Shown here piece after piece: positions 1 to 11,460 of a stretch of DNA of 64,000 nucleotides (positions are counted from its first letter, which is position 1; each line of letters begins with the position of its first letter). Below the pieces are notes generated by a model. The model had not been told where the DNA came from, did not search any database, and was given only the letters and a program-made list of their open reading frames with translations. Source of the stretch: Entomortierella parvispora. Lineage: Eukaryota > Mortierellomycota > Mortierellomycetes > Mortierellales > Mortierellaceae. A program made the position numbers and the translations under genes. The stretch spans positions 1,541,263 through 1,605,262 of the forward strand of contig OY752148.1 of NCBI GenBank assembly GCA_963573315.1, read 5' to 3'.

Positions 1-168
1 TCAATAAATCAGCAGAAGGACCATCCTGTGTTAAAACAGGGAGATTCAACGTTGTTTGACCTGGAGTCCAAAGAACTGAGAGCCACTTGTCCATCACTCC
101 CGATATCCACCATTACAAGGAGATGATATAGCAAACACCAGAGAGTGTTTAATACATTAGCTTATTAA
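1..168. other. Non-coding edge of window
   Basis: No reading frame or recognisable signal. It lies just downstream of the minus-strand transposase-like gene, so it should contain that gene's 3' untranslated end. I saw no terminal inverted repeat here. Confidence 0.4.
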
Positions 169-1494
169 TTACATAGTAAATTTCACTTTGCTTCCAATAT
201 CCTCGATATGATATTCGAGATCGTAGAGTGACACATTCTCAAACTGTTGATTCCAGTTTTTTTTCACATCTCCAGTCTCGAGTCCGTCCGGGTGCTCCAG
301 ACACAGGTTGTGCAAAATCAGGCAGGTCATGATCCAGTCCAGTGCTCTGTCAATGTCGTAGCTCTTTTTGATCTCCACGGGCAACCCCTGAAGGGAACTC
401 CACTTCAGCCTGAGCCATCCAAGTGCATAGAGGATCATCTCTCGAGCGTCCTCATGAAGGGCATTGAAGTAAAGTTTATCACCAGTGGCTTTGGAATTCT
501 CAAATGGAGGGACCACTGTCGTGGAGATATGATAGTCAACATCAGCCAACAAGTACTGCTTCCCGCTGAAATAATCCTCTTTGTTGGTATAGAGGGGGGT
601 GTTGCGGTACGCCTGCTTGTCAGTCATCGATCCTTCATATCCAGTGGAAACCAACGTGAATCGTCCTGTATGATCACAAACTACTGTGCAGCCCATCGCA
701 GGTCCGTGCTTCTTGGTGTTCCATGCCACGGCGTTGAACACAGGGGCCGTTTCGAAAGGAAAGACAATACCGTCCACGATGCCAACGACGTTTGGGAAGC
801 CTTTGACTTCTTGGAACCACTGTACAATCTCTGTCCTTCTTTGCTCATCCGGCCAAGCGATGAACTGGCCCTCGAGTTCATTGATAGCTTGGATACACTG
901 GTTTGTATACTCGTGGATGGTTCCTTCTGTTACCCCGAGTACTAACGAGATATCCTCGGCAGAGATACCCTTGGATGACAGTCGAAAGAGCGTGACAGCA
1001 AGCTGGGTTCGCAAGGGTGCCTGTGGACAGAGTGGATCCTGACTCTGGAAGACGTCGTTGTTTTCGATCAAGGATACGATTGTGTCGAATTGCCCCGGGT
1101 ATACTCGCACGACTGACCAGAACTTCTGTGGGCCAAATCGACGGAGGATCCTTTTTCGATGATCTTTGGATATTGGGCTAGTCGCTCTGGGCTTGATGAA
1201 GCGGATGGCATAGAGATCAGCAAAGATGTCTCGGCAAGTGAACACCGTCCATGGGAGCACGAATGGTTCCTTCTGGAGTGAAAATGAGTTGTATTCCGGA
1301 TGGGACTTGTCAAACACTGGATGAGCCTCCATTCCGTTCTCAATTTCAAAGAGCAGAGAAAGAGAGGGACCTGGATCAATGGGTGAGGCGAGGTGCTGCA
1401 GCATGCTGCAGGTGTGAAAAGCATGTTTGTATGAAACATGATGATGTCCACGTGATATACAGTGGCGGTGGCTTGAAATCGCAGAATGGTGCAT
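169..1494 (-). CDS. Harbinger-type DDE transposase-like protein, probably catalytically dead
   Basis: An intact 441-codon frame. Residues 165-200 form a helix-turn-helix-like stretch (GISAEDISLVLGVTEGTIHEY), followed by a DDE_Tnp_4/PIF-Harbinger nuclease fold. The first catalytic Asp is in VGIVDGIVFPF (D241), a conserved Asp is in GSMTDKQ (D292), and the second catalytic Asp is in LLADVDY (D318). The C-terminal block ILYALGWLRLKW aligns with the family block that normally reads V/I-E-R-A-F-G-x-L-K, but the Glu position is Leu (about L355). The helix DWIMTCLILHNLC closes the fold, as in HARBI1-type proteins. The first ~55 residues look unlike the family and the true start may be a later Met. 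No flanking terminal inverted repeat or TWA target duplication was found by eye. Reading: either a decayed transposon copy or a domesticated host gene; the uninterrupted frame favours recent origin or selection. Confidence 0.8.
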   Translation of the reverse strand: MHHSAISSHRHCISRGHHHVSYKHAFHTCSMLQHLASPIDPGPSLSLLFEIENGMEAHPVFDKSHPEYNSFSLQKEPFVLPWTVFTCRDIFADLYAIRFIKPRATSPISKDHRKRILRRFGPQKFWSVVRVYPGQFDTIVSLIENNDVFQSQDPLCPQAPLRTQLAVTLFRLSSKGISAEDISLVLGVTEGTIHEYTNQCIQAINELEGQFIAWPDEQRRTEIVQWFQEVKGFPNVVGIVDGIVFPFETAPVFNAVAWNTKKHGPAMGCTVVCDHTGRFTLVSTGYEGSMTDKQAYRNTPLYTNKEDYFSGKQYLLADVDYHISTTVVPPFENSKATGDKLYFNALHEDAREMILYALGWLRLKWSSLQGLPVEIKKSYDIDRALDWIMTCLILHNLCLEHPDGLETGDVKKNWNQQFENVSLYDLEYHIEDIGSKVKFTM

Positions 1495-1611
1495 GGTGCG
1501 TTACCCTGCTCTCTTGTCAACACCAAAACGTTTGACCTTTGGTCAATGAATCAGGTATCTCTTTCTTCTTCTTATAGTCCACCAGTTGGACAGGTATATA
1601 TTTGGTTGACA

Positions 1612-2900
1612 TTAGGCATAGTACAAAGAGTTGGCCACGGCCGCAGTCAGTCCTAGCGCCAACCCAACTACAGCACCCACCAATCCTCCGACAACGCCCC
1701 CTGCGCCCATCCCCACCAGCGACAAGGCGGCCGAACCCCAGCCCGCGTACTTGAAAAAGACCTTGCTAATCGAGTTCTTCTCGTTCTTTTTGGCTTCGGC
1801 CTCGGGATCATATCCGGCGTCAGCAGCGGGTGTTTCGAAGGCTGTAAAGGGCGTGTCAGCTGCTCCTAAGCCGACAGTAGCTGGTATTTTGGAAAGGTCA
1901 TTGTTGGTAGGGGCTGAAGTATCGGCGTTTGCAGCAGTCATATCCATAGGCGTGCTTCCCTGAGGGGCCGTATCCACGGCAGCTGGAGACACGGTCAAAG
2001 GACCTTCTACCGGCGTGGAAGGGACTGCGTCCAAAGGAAACACCGGCGTTTCTGATAATGGAGGAGACACAATAGAAGGGTCGCCATCCTCTAAAGAAGC
2101 TTTTGTTGACATTGGAGAAAAGGCGGTATCTTCAGGTACAGAGACAACAGCTTCTTTTTCACGAGTCTTGTCATCAGCTGCAGGTGTTTCTGTCTTGGCA
2201 GTCTCACCCACGATAGAAGGAGCCACTGATGGATCAGAGCCCACTGCGGAAGGGGCATCCTTCTCGACTAGGGGAAGTAATGGATCCACAAGTAAATCGT
2301 CTCCTCTTGTGCGGAGGGTCGCCGTAAGTGTGGATGTAGTTGATTCATGTGAAGAAGGGCAAGAGATGGTAAAGCTGTCTGATCGACCATTGGCAACAGG
2401 TCCCTGATTTCCGTCCTCTTTGACCTCTGACTCAAACTTGATGTAGTACTCTTTTGTCGAACAGAGGGTCTTTGCTTCTTGAAACTTCCAAGTGTAATCT
2501 TGTCGATCCTTTGTCAACTAAGTTGATCCCAAAAAGAGGTGCGTCGTCAGTAAGAGTGCTTGAATGAATGGCCCTCCTCGACGGCAAAGAGAGGCGATCC
2601 ACCTACAGCATCGATCTCAGCTGAAACTCCTTGCTGGACGTCAGCAAGCGTGATCTTTGCAGGACCTGCCCTGTTGACCATGGAAGGATCGCAGTTCGAT
2701 GTGTCGATTTTGAAGCTCAAGTCATTGTCCACAACAACAAAACGTCGATCTCCGGACGACCTCATGGATGGGATGTTGACTTTAACACAATCGGATGGGT
2801 TGACATCAATATTAGCAATGGGCGCGGCAGACACGGTCGTAAACAGCAATGCAGCCAATGTCAGACTGACTAGCTTAAAGGCTGGACTGAGTTGCAACAT
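1612..2900 (-). CDS. Secreted/cell-surface Ser/Thr/Pro-rich protein with C-terminal glycine-zipper membrane segment
   Basis: Two exons are proposed: 2900-2607 and 2517-1612 (399 residues). Exon 1 starts with a clear signal peptide (LVSLTLAALLFTTVSA, cleavage near residue 25) and a beta-rich, Ig-like segment with two Cys. Exon 2 opens with YTWKFQEAKTLC and YYIKFE, then a ~190-residue acidic Ser/Thr/Pro/Ala-rich stalk, and ends in a Gly/Ala-rich hydrophobic segment (GMGAGGVVGGLVGAVVGLALG) just before the stop, i.e. a membrane anchor. The intron (2606-2518) has donor GTAGGT, a CTGAC branch-like site and an AG acceptor, and joins the frames in phase 0. However, the unspliced end of exon 1 (GSPLFAVEEGHSFKHSY) itself looks protein-like, so a frameshift or another junction is possible. 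The order of domains suggests a wall-exposed membrane protein. Family not recognised. Confidence 0.6.
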
Positions 2901-3010
2901 GGTTGTACGGTTTGGTTTTAAAAGGAAAAAATCTTATGGGCAAACAAAGTAAAAAGGTACCTCAAATTGGGTCCTGGTTTTATGAAGAAACGGATCTCTA
3001 TGACAATGGA

Positions 3011-3148
3011 TACCAACATTCTGAATCGCGTAGTATTAGATTTCCAGTTACAGGTAGTTGATGGACATCTGTAAGGAGGTACCGACATTCTGGATCGCGT
3101 AGTATTAAATTTCCAGTTACAGGTAGTTGATGGTCATCCGTAAGGCGG
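3011..3148. repeat. Two-copy 69-base tandem duplication
   Basis: Two head-to-tail copies begin at 3011 and 3080 and differ at only a few positions. Both contain the core ATTCTG-ATCGCGTAGTATTA followed by TTTCCAGTTACAGGTAGTTGATGG. It sits in the ~370-base gap between the surface-protein gene and the next minus-strand gene, so it is either upstream of the former or downstream of the latter. Confidence 0.85.
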
Positions 3149-3268
3149 GAGTCCACGCTTGCCACTCAAACGGGCACCTTAAAAGTTTCCTGGATCACAA
3201 TGGAATGACTGGTCCACGGGTTGACGAACAGAATTTAGTGAAAGAAAGTAAGAAGGAGGAAAGGAGAA

Positions 3269-4244
3269 TCAGAATTCATATTGTTCCTTCGCGTTAGCCA
3301 ATCTCCACTGTTTCGTGTGGCGCATTTTATCACCTATACTCTGTAGTGTTGCTGTCGTAGTTCCTCCTCCAATCCTATCTGATGCAATTGGCCGCGGTGC
3401 ACTCGGTTCGCGCGTCCATGGGCCTGCGATATATCCAAAAACACGGTGGGCGTACGTCGCAATGGCATTGGATACGAATGTACCAGTCTCAGAAGAGCCT
3501 TTGGAGGGGAGGTCAACACAACTGTAGCCCTTTCCTCCCCTCTTGTAGACACTAATACCTCCGCTGCTGGCATCTGTACAGCGTCCTCTTTGTTATCGTT
3601 TCCCTTTTGCTGACGGCTTAGCAATCGACCAAGAGCCCTAAGTAGGGTGTCTTGGACACGGGCTCTGAGTCCGGGATTGAGCGCGTCCATCCAAGCAAAG
3701 GAAGCTGCTGTTGCTGACTCTGTGGTCATTACATTTCCGTTCGTAGCTGATTGTCCAGACATACAGGGGGCCATCCATCCTGGAGGTGCGTTTCGTGTTG
3801 ACAGTCTGTGGAATGGATTCTGCTTTCGGTGGTCGAGATGGTGGCCTTTTTCGGCCTCAGGGTCAGACTCTGGATCTGGATTGGGGATCTCTTGATTCAA
3901 GTAGTAGACACGATGGACTGGATTCCGAGCAAAAGCTTCCAGCTTTGACTTTAACAGCTGTATTGAAAAGAGGGTCTCGCCATCTTTCTCATCTGTCTTC
4001 TCTTCCATCGGGTCAAGGGATGGTGTCATTCCAATTTGCTTGGGCTGGTGGACACATAGCGATGATGGGTGTAGGTGGCTGGCAGTCTGAATTCCCAACT
4101 CTCGGTGATAATTTTCGTGATTTGGCTCAGGGTTCGTGAGCAATTGTTGGACACAACGGTGACTGGATTGTTGAAGGGAAGAAAGCAAAGCGTTCGTAAA
4201 GAGTCCTTCCTTCGAATTGGTAGCCTTTGGTGGTCAAGCGACAT
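3269..4244 (-). CDS. Unrecognised protein, possibly mitochondrial; frame changes twice (introns, sequencing errors or pseudogene)
   Basis: Three protein-like stretches lie in sequence on the minus strand but in different frames. (1) From ATG at 4244: a basic, acid-poor N-terminus ending HHRYVSTSPSKLE, resembling a mitochondrial presequence. (2) From about 4031 to 3600: MTPSLDPMEEKTDEKDGETLF, then FARNPVHRVYYLNQEIPNPD and LNPGLRARVQDTLLRALGRLL. (3) From about 3590 to the TGA at 3269: DASSGGISVYKRGGKGYS, then FVSNAIATYAHRVFGYIAG and IGGGTTTATLQSIGDKMRH. The third stretch is more protein-like than the out-of-frame continuation of the second, which runs on to 3334. No strong canonical intron reconciles either junction by eye. 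I do not recognise the family. A real gene here is likely; the exact model is not. Confidence 0.45.
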
Positions 4245-4862
4245 GGCCCTTTGATTCCTACGACAAGCAGTCCTCCAATGCCTGAGGTGGCTGTGGTCAA
4301 GTCCTGGTACGGAAGGCGTCTCCTTGTTTTAAACGGCTTTCCGCCATAGGCGAAAATAACGAAATTGAAGTTCTTTGTTATCGACGGAACGCGTTTACGT
4401 ACTCGGTGTCCCGGAAGTTCTCACACCAACTTATCCCGTAATTCAAACCATCAAGCAACCCAATGTCAACAGTAGTTTTGTCTGATTTTTGGTTATGGTA
4501 TTATTGACTGCATGCAACAGCCCTTTCTGTCCGAGGTTTGAGGAGGAAGAAAAAAATAAAAATAAAATGTCTATGGTGTTCATTGCAACGAGAGCAAGGG
4601 ACGGGCACGATATTAAAATGAAAAGGAAAAGTGGAGACGCAATACAGCAAACGAACGATGATAAAAAGAAAAGTACAGAGGATGATGGGATCCAGCACAT
4701 CGAACAAAAAAAAAGATAGCAAAAAAAAAAACGCGCTCAACTAGCTATACAAATAACAATAAAAAAAAAGGACTCTCTTCTCTCTTCGTCGAACATGTGC
4801 AATGAGGAAGGGGGAAAGGAAGGTGCAACGGGCTAGGTGGGTAAAAGAGTTTTGTCTCTTTT
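4245..4862. other. Intergenic, A-rich; 3' region of regulator A and upstream of the preceding gene
   Basis: No supported gene. The 4540-4770 part is A-rich on the plus strand (T-rich on the transcribed minus strand), as expected for a 3' untranslated region of the C2H2 gene. Small open frames here are low complexity. Confidence 0.5.
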
Positions 4863-7800
4863 TTACATCTCGACCATCAGTCGATGAGGAGCGCTGTTGC
4901 CGTTCATGGAGCCCATTCCAGCAGCAAGTTGTTGTTGCACCTGCTGCTGCACTTGCTGTTGCTGCTGTTGCTGTTGATGAGCTTGAGCTTGAGCCTGGTT
5001 CCGTTGCTTCATCTGGAGCTTCGTCATTTGTCGCTGATGGGTCTTGACATGTTGTGCTGAAAGGGGTCAGAGAAGAGAGAGAAGAGGGGGTGAGTAACAA
5101 GAACCAGAGAAAGATAAAAGAGCAAGAGAACGGATCAAAACAAAAAAGAAAAAAGAAACTTACACAGATTATCAGACCGCGAGAATTTCTTTGTGCACGT
5201 CGAGTATGGGCAATTGAACGGTCGCTCCAACGTGTGGGTCTTGATGTGTCGCTTCAAATGCTCCAGTCGCTTGAATCGCTTCGAGCACCCAGTCACATTG
5301 CAGGTATGGTGCTTGCCAGAACCACCATGCTTGCTGCCGCCGTGGCCGCCAGTGCTGGGTCCACTGTGGCCGGAGACACTGTTGGACAAGGAAGAGGACG
5401 CAGACGTTCCTGTTGTAGGGGTGGCCGTCGCGGTAGAACTTGTTGGAGACGGGCTACTTGTACCCACTACTGAGTTGGACATCACAAAAAAAGTGTAGAA
5501 GGTCAGTTAATCACTCTTGGCTCTTTTTGGTGGCGCTATCATTTCTCTTTGGTGGCGTTGCCATTTGTGAACGGGATTGGGCTTACCTCGAGGTCCCGAG
5601 AGGCTGGTCGAAGAAGAAGAGGCAGATGAAGAAGAGTACATGGGTTCATTCAATCCAGGAGTGGAAAATGGAGAGGTGGACATGAGCGGATGCGGAGGCA
5701 ATGCTGAATTGGAGGAAGGATGCATCATGGATGGGAACCCTCCATGGTGTTGGTGATGTTGTTGCTGTTGCTGCTGTTGATGATGGGGGTTATGTTGTAA
5801 GATATGAGCGTGGTGAGGATGGGGGTGGTGGAGATGAGGGTTATGATGTTGTGATAGTGGGTGATGATGTTGATGGTGAGGATCCACAGCAGAGAGAGGT
5901 GAAGCTGTCATCTGTTGTTGCTGCTGTTGCTGTTGAGCGTAATGCAGATCTGCAGCCGAGGAAGGAGACGAAGAGGTATCCATTCCACTAGAGAAGTGGA
6001 ACCCATGGTACTCTGGATGGTACCCAGGTTGGTGGAAGGACGAGACCGAGGACGAGGTCGAGTCTGCAGAAGGCAAAGGAGAGTACGAACTCGTGGTCGA
6101 TTCGAGACTGGGCTGATGATGCAGTACATGGTGATGTTGCTGCTGCTGTTGCAATTGCTGTTGATGATGATGGTGATGATGCAAGTTGACCTGGTCGAGC
6201 GGGAACCCGGCGTGCAGCATGGGCATGAAGTGCGTCGAGATCGATGATGGGAACCCAAAGTGTTCATAGTGCTCCATCGGGGACGGGTGAGGCGACCCGC
6301 TGTCTCCATGGCCTGTCAACATGGCGGTAGACACCGTGCCATCATCATAAGGCTGCTTGTGGATGTCACATGGCGCAATTGACTTGAGATCCAACCGTAC
6401 GGGCTCGAACCGAGGCACCATCGCGCTCAGGTTCTCGAGGGGGTCCAAGGGGTACATGGACGCAGCTGAGAATGGGTATCCGGTCTGGCTCATCATTGTG
6501 TACGGCTCATCTCCTTGCATCGACGAGGGCTCGCCAAAGGGGGAACTTGGAGGTGAATAGTCACGACGATAGTCCTCTGAAGCCTCGGCACCACCATACC
6601 CCCCAGCGCCAGCTGTTTGGGACAAGGAAGTCTGGAGATCCATGGATTCGTGCTTGACAGAGGAGTCGCTGTGCACTCCACCCTCTTCCGCGGACGAGGG
6701 CCCATCCTCGTCATTGTGGATGGAGCCCTTTTTGGAATGGGTTCTCAGATGGGCCGAGAAGTTGTCCGAGCGACTGAAGGATTTTTCGCAACCCTGAACA
6801 CCGCAAACAAAGGGACGCTCCTTTGAATGGACCAACATGTGTCGCTTAAGGTGCTCGTACCGTTTGAAGCTCCAGCCACAGGCCGGGATCTTGCACGGGT
6901 GCTTGTTGTGGCCGCCGTTGTGACCATGGCTGTCACCGCTCCCGGTCGAGGACATGCTTGTGGTCGAGCAAACAGAGTTGTTGCGCTTGATCTTGACACC
7001 CTGATGACCATCCATAGGGCCATCGTCCTCATCGTCTTCGTTTTTGATGTTCTCGGTCTCCTCGCCAGGAGTTCCGTCCAAGGAACTGTTTTGGAAGGAA
7101 GCCAAAAGACCAAGACTTGAGGAGGATGTCGAGCTGATCGTGTTCAGGGCTGAACCAGGCATGAAGCTCTCAGGCATGGGTGAAGGGCACGCCGAAGAAT
7201 TGGTCGTCGATGGCAACATCTGGTTATGGAAGCCACTGTGGGGAGTTTGGGCCATGGAAGAAGCTCGGTAGTACTGCATCATATTGGGATCCACATGGGT
7301 CGCAAGCGTCGTAGCGGAAGCGACCAAGGACGATGAGGAGGAGGGTGGTGAAGACGACGTGTCCATGGATTGGAAGCCGCTCAAGGTCGCAGAGGGGAAA
7401 CCGCTATGATTGCCAGCTCCGTTCAGCATCAACGAGTTTGAAGACAAGTTGGACCAAGAGGCTTGACGGTGCAGTGTCTTTTCTTCGGACGAGATCTTGC
7501 GTCGGTGTTCGGCCATATCAGCGGTCAACGTTGGCACAGAGTTACGGCGAGGCAAGAGTTGCTCCATCAAACTGCTATTGTGACCGTGCATGGCCATGAA
7601 CGCAGCCGTGGTTGAGCTGGGAACCAGGGACTGAGATGTAAACGACGCGGGTGAGGCTGGGATGGAGAGTGGCCCTAACGTGGCCTGAACGAACGCAGAG
7701 TTGCCCATGCCATGACTGCTACCGTTGGGGCTATTGGTCAAACTGGGATCGATATGGGTTGGGGTCGTAGAGTAGAGTGGATGACTGTTGGGGTCTGTTT

Positions 7801-8377
7801 GGAAGTGATGCAGCGAGTTGTTTTCGGTATTCATAGACAGTGGGTGGGAATGGACCATGGGAGTAGCGCCAAGCATGATGTTGACGTTTTTGTTGCCCTT
7901 GAGAGACATGGGAGAAGAGTGGAGAGAGGTTTGTTGTTGTTGGTGATGTTGATGTTGTGGTGTGTTTGTGTTGGAGCCAGCACAATGGGCCGTGCTCATC
8001 TCAACATCTTCGGACTTGACCCTGTTCCTGGGCGAAGACGACGTGGCATGGGCCGTTGATGGGCTAGACTCGTGGTTGGACATTGAATTGAGGTGAAGAG
8101 AGCTGTCCACTGCCGTGTGCTCTGCAACTGTTTTTTTTTTTTTTTTTTTTTTTTTTGGCAAGGCAGAGGAAAATCGTTTGCACGAAACGACGGAAGAAAA
8201 AGAGTCGAAGGCAAAGCGAGAGATTTGAGAAGAGAAGAGAAGAGAAGAGAGCGATAGAGAGCAGAGTTGAAAGGACAAGGGAAAGAGAAAGATGGCGATG
8301 ATTAGTGATCCGCAATGTTCCAGGACACCGATCAATTTGTTTGGATCTATGGGTTGCTTACCGGTGCTGTCGGCCAT
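4863..8377 (-). CDS. C2H2 zinc-finger transcription factor A (four fingers, Q/H-rich linker)
   Basis: Main exons: 8083-5587, 5469-5164 and 5056-4863 (998 residues if translation starts at ATG 8083). A 16-base upstream coding exon is proposed at 8377-8362 (ATG, MADST, donor GTAAGC), which joins in frame to 8127 or 8121 and adds about 18-20 residues. Fingers 1-2 (about residues 393-447) are [18 protein letters not shown] and [18 protein letters not shown]; fingers 3-4 (about 890-945) are [18 protein letters not shown] and [18 protein letters not shown]. Between the pairs lies a Ser/His/Gln-rich linker with His and Gln homopolymers; the tail is also Q-rich. These pair motifs resemble fungal C2H2 regulators of development and stress (Msn2/BrlA/Ste12-type fingers), so nuclear DNA binding is expected. 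The last intron splits a Ser codon within finger 4, exactly as in the paralogue at 41.4-44.2 kb. Target genes unknown. Confidence 0.85.
8131..8156. repeat. 26-base poly(T) (poly(A) on the transcribed strand) next to a proposed splice acceptor
   Basis: An uninterrupted run of 26 T. On the minus strand it is poly(A) directly before CAGTTGCAG, where the proposed second exon of regulator A begins. An A tract in place of the usual pyrimidine tract is unusual. Confidence 0.9.
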
Positions 8378-11300
8378 AACTGAATGTGTGTATGTAAGAG
8401 TGTGTGTGGGACGAGTGAGCAAGCGAGTGCCGGTGTACTCAGGAAGGGGTACGGAAAGGAGACCTTGTCTGGATTGCGCCGATGACGACGGTTCTGGCAA
8501 AGGAGAAGAGACGAAGATCAAAAGGATGGGGAGAAGAGAGAGCAGATGGTGAATCAGCAAACATGTAACAGCGACAACTAAATAGACATCCAGAAACCTG
8601 TAACCATGGTGACGGTCTCCAACGACCCTCGTCCCTGGCAGTGCCCGCCCATGTCTCCAGGACCAGGCCTGTCACCATCAGTCGTCTGACAGCGTTCTAA
8701 ATATAACAGCACGCAATTTCTCGCGTATAGGGAAATAGTTCAGAAGGCCCGCGGGTTGGTTGGCTCAAGACGCGACAGGGTCGTGTCTCGCCCTGCCAGC
8801 GACATCTCTTTCCTCTTGTTTCCAGTTCAAAATTTCCTGCCCCTTTTTTCCCCCCCGCTTTGACTCTCTCTTGTTTCTTCTTCGGATGCTCAGCAGTTCC
8901 TTTTTTGGTGATACCAGATGGGGGGTTCAGGTACTTGGTCATGTACCTCGAAGGCAGCTGAAGAAAATAAATAAGAAAAGAAAAAAAAAAGAAGCCCAGC
9001 AAGAGCGCAAAAAAAAAAAAAAAGGGAAACATGAAACGCCTTCATGCAAAACGCAAAATAAAAAAAGGTGCTTTTTGGACTGCCCATGGTCAGAGAAAGC
9101 ATCACATAGCCATCCTGCGATCAAACATCAAATTGACCCAAGTCGGTATTAACCTTCCTTCCGGCTCAGCTTTGAACTGCGCCTGTGAGCAATTTCTTTT
9201 GGCGTCCATTGCAACCCCAGAGCACTGTCCAATGGACGAAAAATGAAAGACAGAAACAAAGTAATTGGATCGTGCGCTGTGTTTTGAACAGGAAGGATAG
9301 GATAGTCTTTGTTGTTGTCAATTGCTGTTCGCTCACGCGTCCAACACAAAAACACACGCGCACACACACACACACACATCACCAGCAACAACAACAACAA
9401 CAACCATCACAGTTGTGGACAGCTGTCGAACTGTCGACTGTTGGAGAGACGGTGTGCAATAGGGGGGGAGAAAATGAAAACAGGGGGGAAGACCCAAAAG
9501 TGGATAGGTGCACGTCGTCAAGATCTGATCGCGCTTCACGTTTCCCGTAAATGAAATAAATTCAGGCCCTGTGATCCGCGCCCTCTCATACATGGAGAAT
9601 GTGCTGGTCAATTGGTGAGCAAGAGGGACGATCCCATCCCATGGACCACAAAGTGGAGAGGAAACAAAGAGATAAAAAAGTACCATACTGTACAATGGCA
9701 AGCGAAGGATAGAGAGAGAAAAAAAACTGGTGGTACTAGCCAAGACCCTCCAGGGTCCAAGTATCGGATATAAACAAAACACGCAGACACGAACATAAAA
9801 CTCACTTCCCCACATACTGTACTTCAAAGTTCGTGCAATCTTATTCTGAGGAGTTAGGGCTTACCGAGTCTAGGATCTGGTCCTGTGGTAGGGAACCTTG
9901 ACGCAGGTGTTTAGATTGAAGGCACAGGTCAAAACGGTGGGTTGGGTTCAAAGTGCACGTGAAGTGGAATTCAGGGGGGAGGGATAGGAGAGGGAGGAAG
10001 GAACAGCGATAACACGGTATCCAAGATCAACGGTTGGGGTCCGCTGTGCGTTGCTGAGAAGCTGAGGGGGTTTGGTTGGAATGTCGTTGAGTAATTGTAG
10101 GTGACGGTGCCTGAACTGCTTCTTTCTTCCCTTCGTTTGAAGAATAGAAGGTGAGCAAGAGAAGAAGCGGAGGCAGACAGTTGGAGAGCAAGAAAGAGGG
10201 AAAATAAGAGGAAACGGAGTACGTGCAAGAGAAACGGAGAGAAGGGGAAGACAGAGAGTTGATGAACTAGGGAGTATCTCGTTTGGATGATCCCCTCAGT
10301 GGATTATAAAGCAAGGATAGAAAGGGTGCAACTGAAAAAAGCGAACGGGGTGAAGAGAGGAGGTGAGTGGACGAGGAGGAGGAAGAAGAAGAGGAGAACA
10401 GAAGGGTCGTGCGATGAACTGGGGTTCGGAGATGAAAGGATGCCGAGGGGACGGAGTGGGAGGGAGGTCAAGAGTACGAGAGAAGAAAGGAAAGAAGAGA
10501 AGAAGAGAAGAAATATCGGAGAAGGATTTTTTTGTGGAAGAGTTCTTTTTTTTTTGTGGGGGTGAAAGAATGGAAAGAGAATGGAAGAGGGGGGAAACTG
10601 AAAGAACGGTTTGGGTCAACGGTGTCGACAGGCGGATCTTTGGGAAAGAATAGCGTCGAGTCAGAGATGGAAGACGAAAAGGAAAGAAAGGAAAGGAAGA
10701 GGGGGGAAACAGAGGACAGGAAGATAGGAAATGACTGAATCGGTGCAGTGGGGACAAGGGAGGCACAGAGTCCAGGCTGGCTGCAGACCCTGCTGCACTC
10801 GTCCATGGTCCCTCGACGGTCCTCTGCGGGTTCCTGATGGTCCGTTCTGCTCTGCCTTCAGGACTATCTTCTGCTTACCTGTTTGTAAGAGAAAAAACCA
10901 GAGAGCAAGGGCAAGAAGCAACACAAACTGAGCCAGAGGATCCCGGCGGGCTCACCTCTTTGAATGTTGTATGCTGCTGTTGGTATTGGACAACTGCATG
11001 CAGATGCGCTATTGACCAAAAGGTCATACCATATTGTCCATGGGTGGACACCACAGGACACAGGACAATGATGGCGCCCTTGTGGCAACAAGGCCCCAGA
11101 CTCTCCATTGCGGCACCTGCATGGGTTTGTACTTCCGGGTTGAAAGCGAGCGTTTATGAGTGTGCGTGTGCGTGTGCGTGTGCGTGCTGGCTCATTCGTG
11201 TCCCAGGCTGGGTGTTTTCTCGCTATTTTTTTTGTGGGATGTCGGCCCGTGGGTGCTGCAGCAACGAGGCAGGCAAAAGGAAATTATAATCTTAGAAAGG

Positions 11301-11427
11301 GGGACACAGGAAGGGGAGAGGAGATCAGAAGAAGAAAACCCTCCAGAAGCGGAAAGGAGACAGACAGGAGGAGGGACAAACAACTAAAGCAACCTACTGT
11401 CGGTCGCACACAGAACGAAGCACGCGC

Positions 11428-11455
<28 letters not shown>
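11428..11455. repeat. 28-base poly(A) tract
   Basis: Uninterrupted run of A in the non-coding region between regulator A and 7TM gene C. It is followed by a coding-free stretch, so it could be a retroposition scar or simple slippage. Confidence 0.9.

Positions 11456-11460
<5 letters not shown>

Noticed and set aside
247-945. 232-codon open frame on the plus strand
   Set aside because: It lies antisense to the transposase-like gene, whose motifs are clear on the minus strand.
10287-10806. Several overlapping open frames of 90-156 codons on both strands
   Set aside because: All are low-complexity translations of GA/CT-rich DNA, with no motif or start context.
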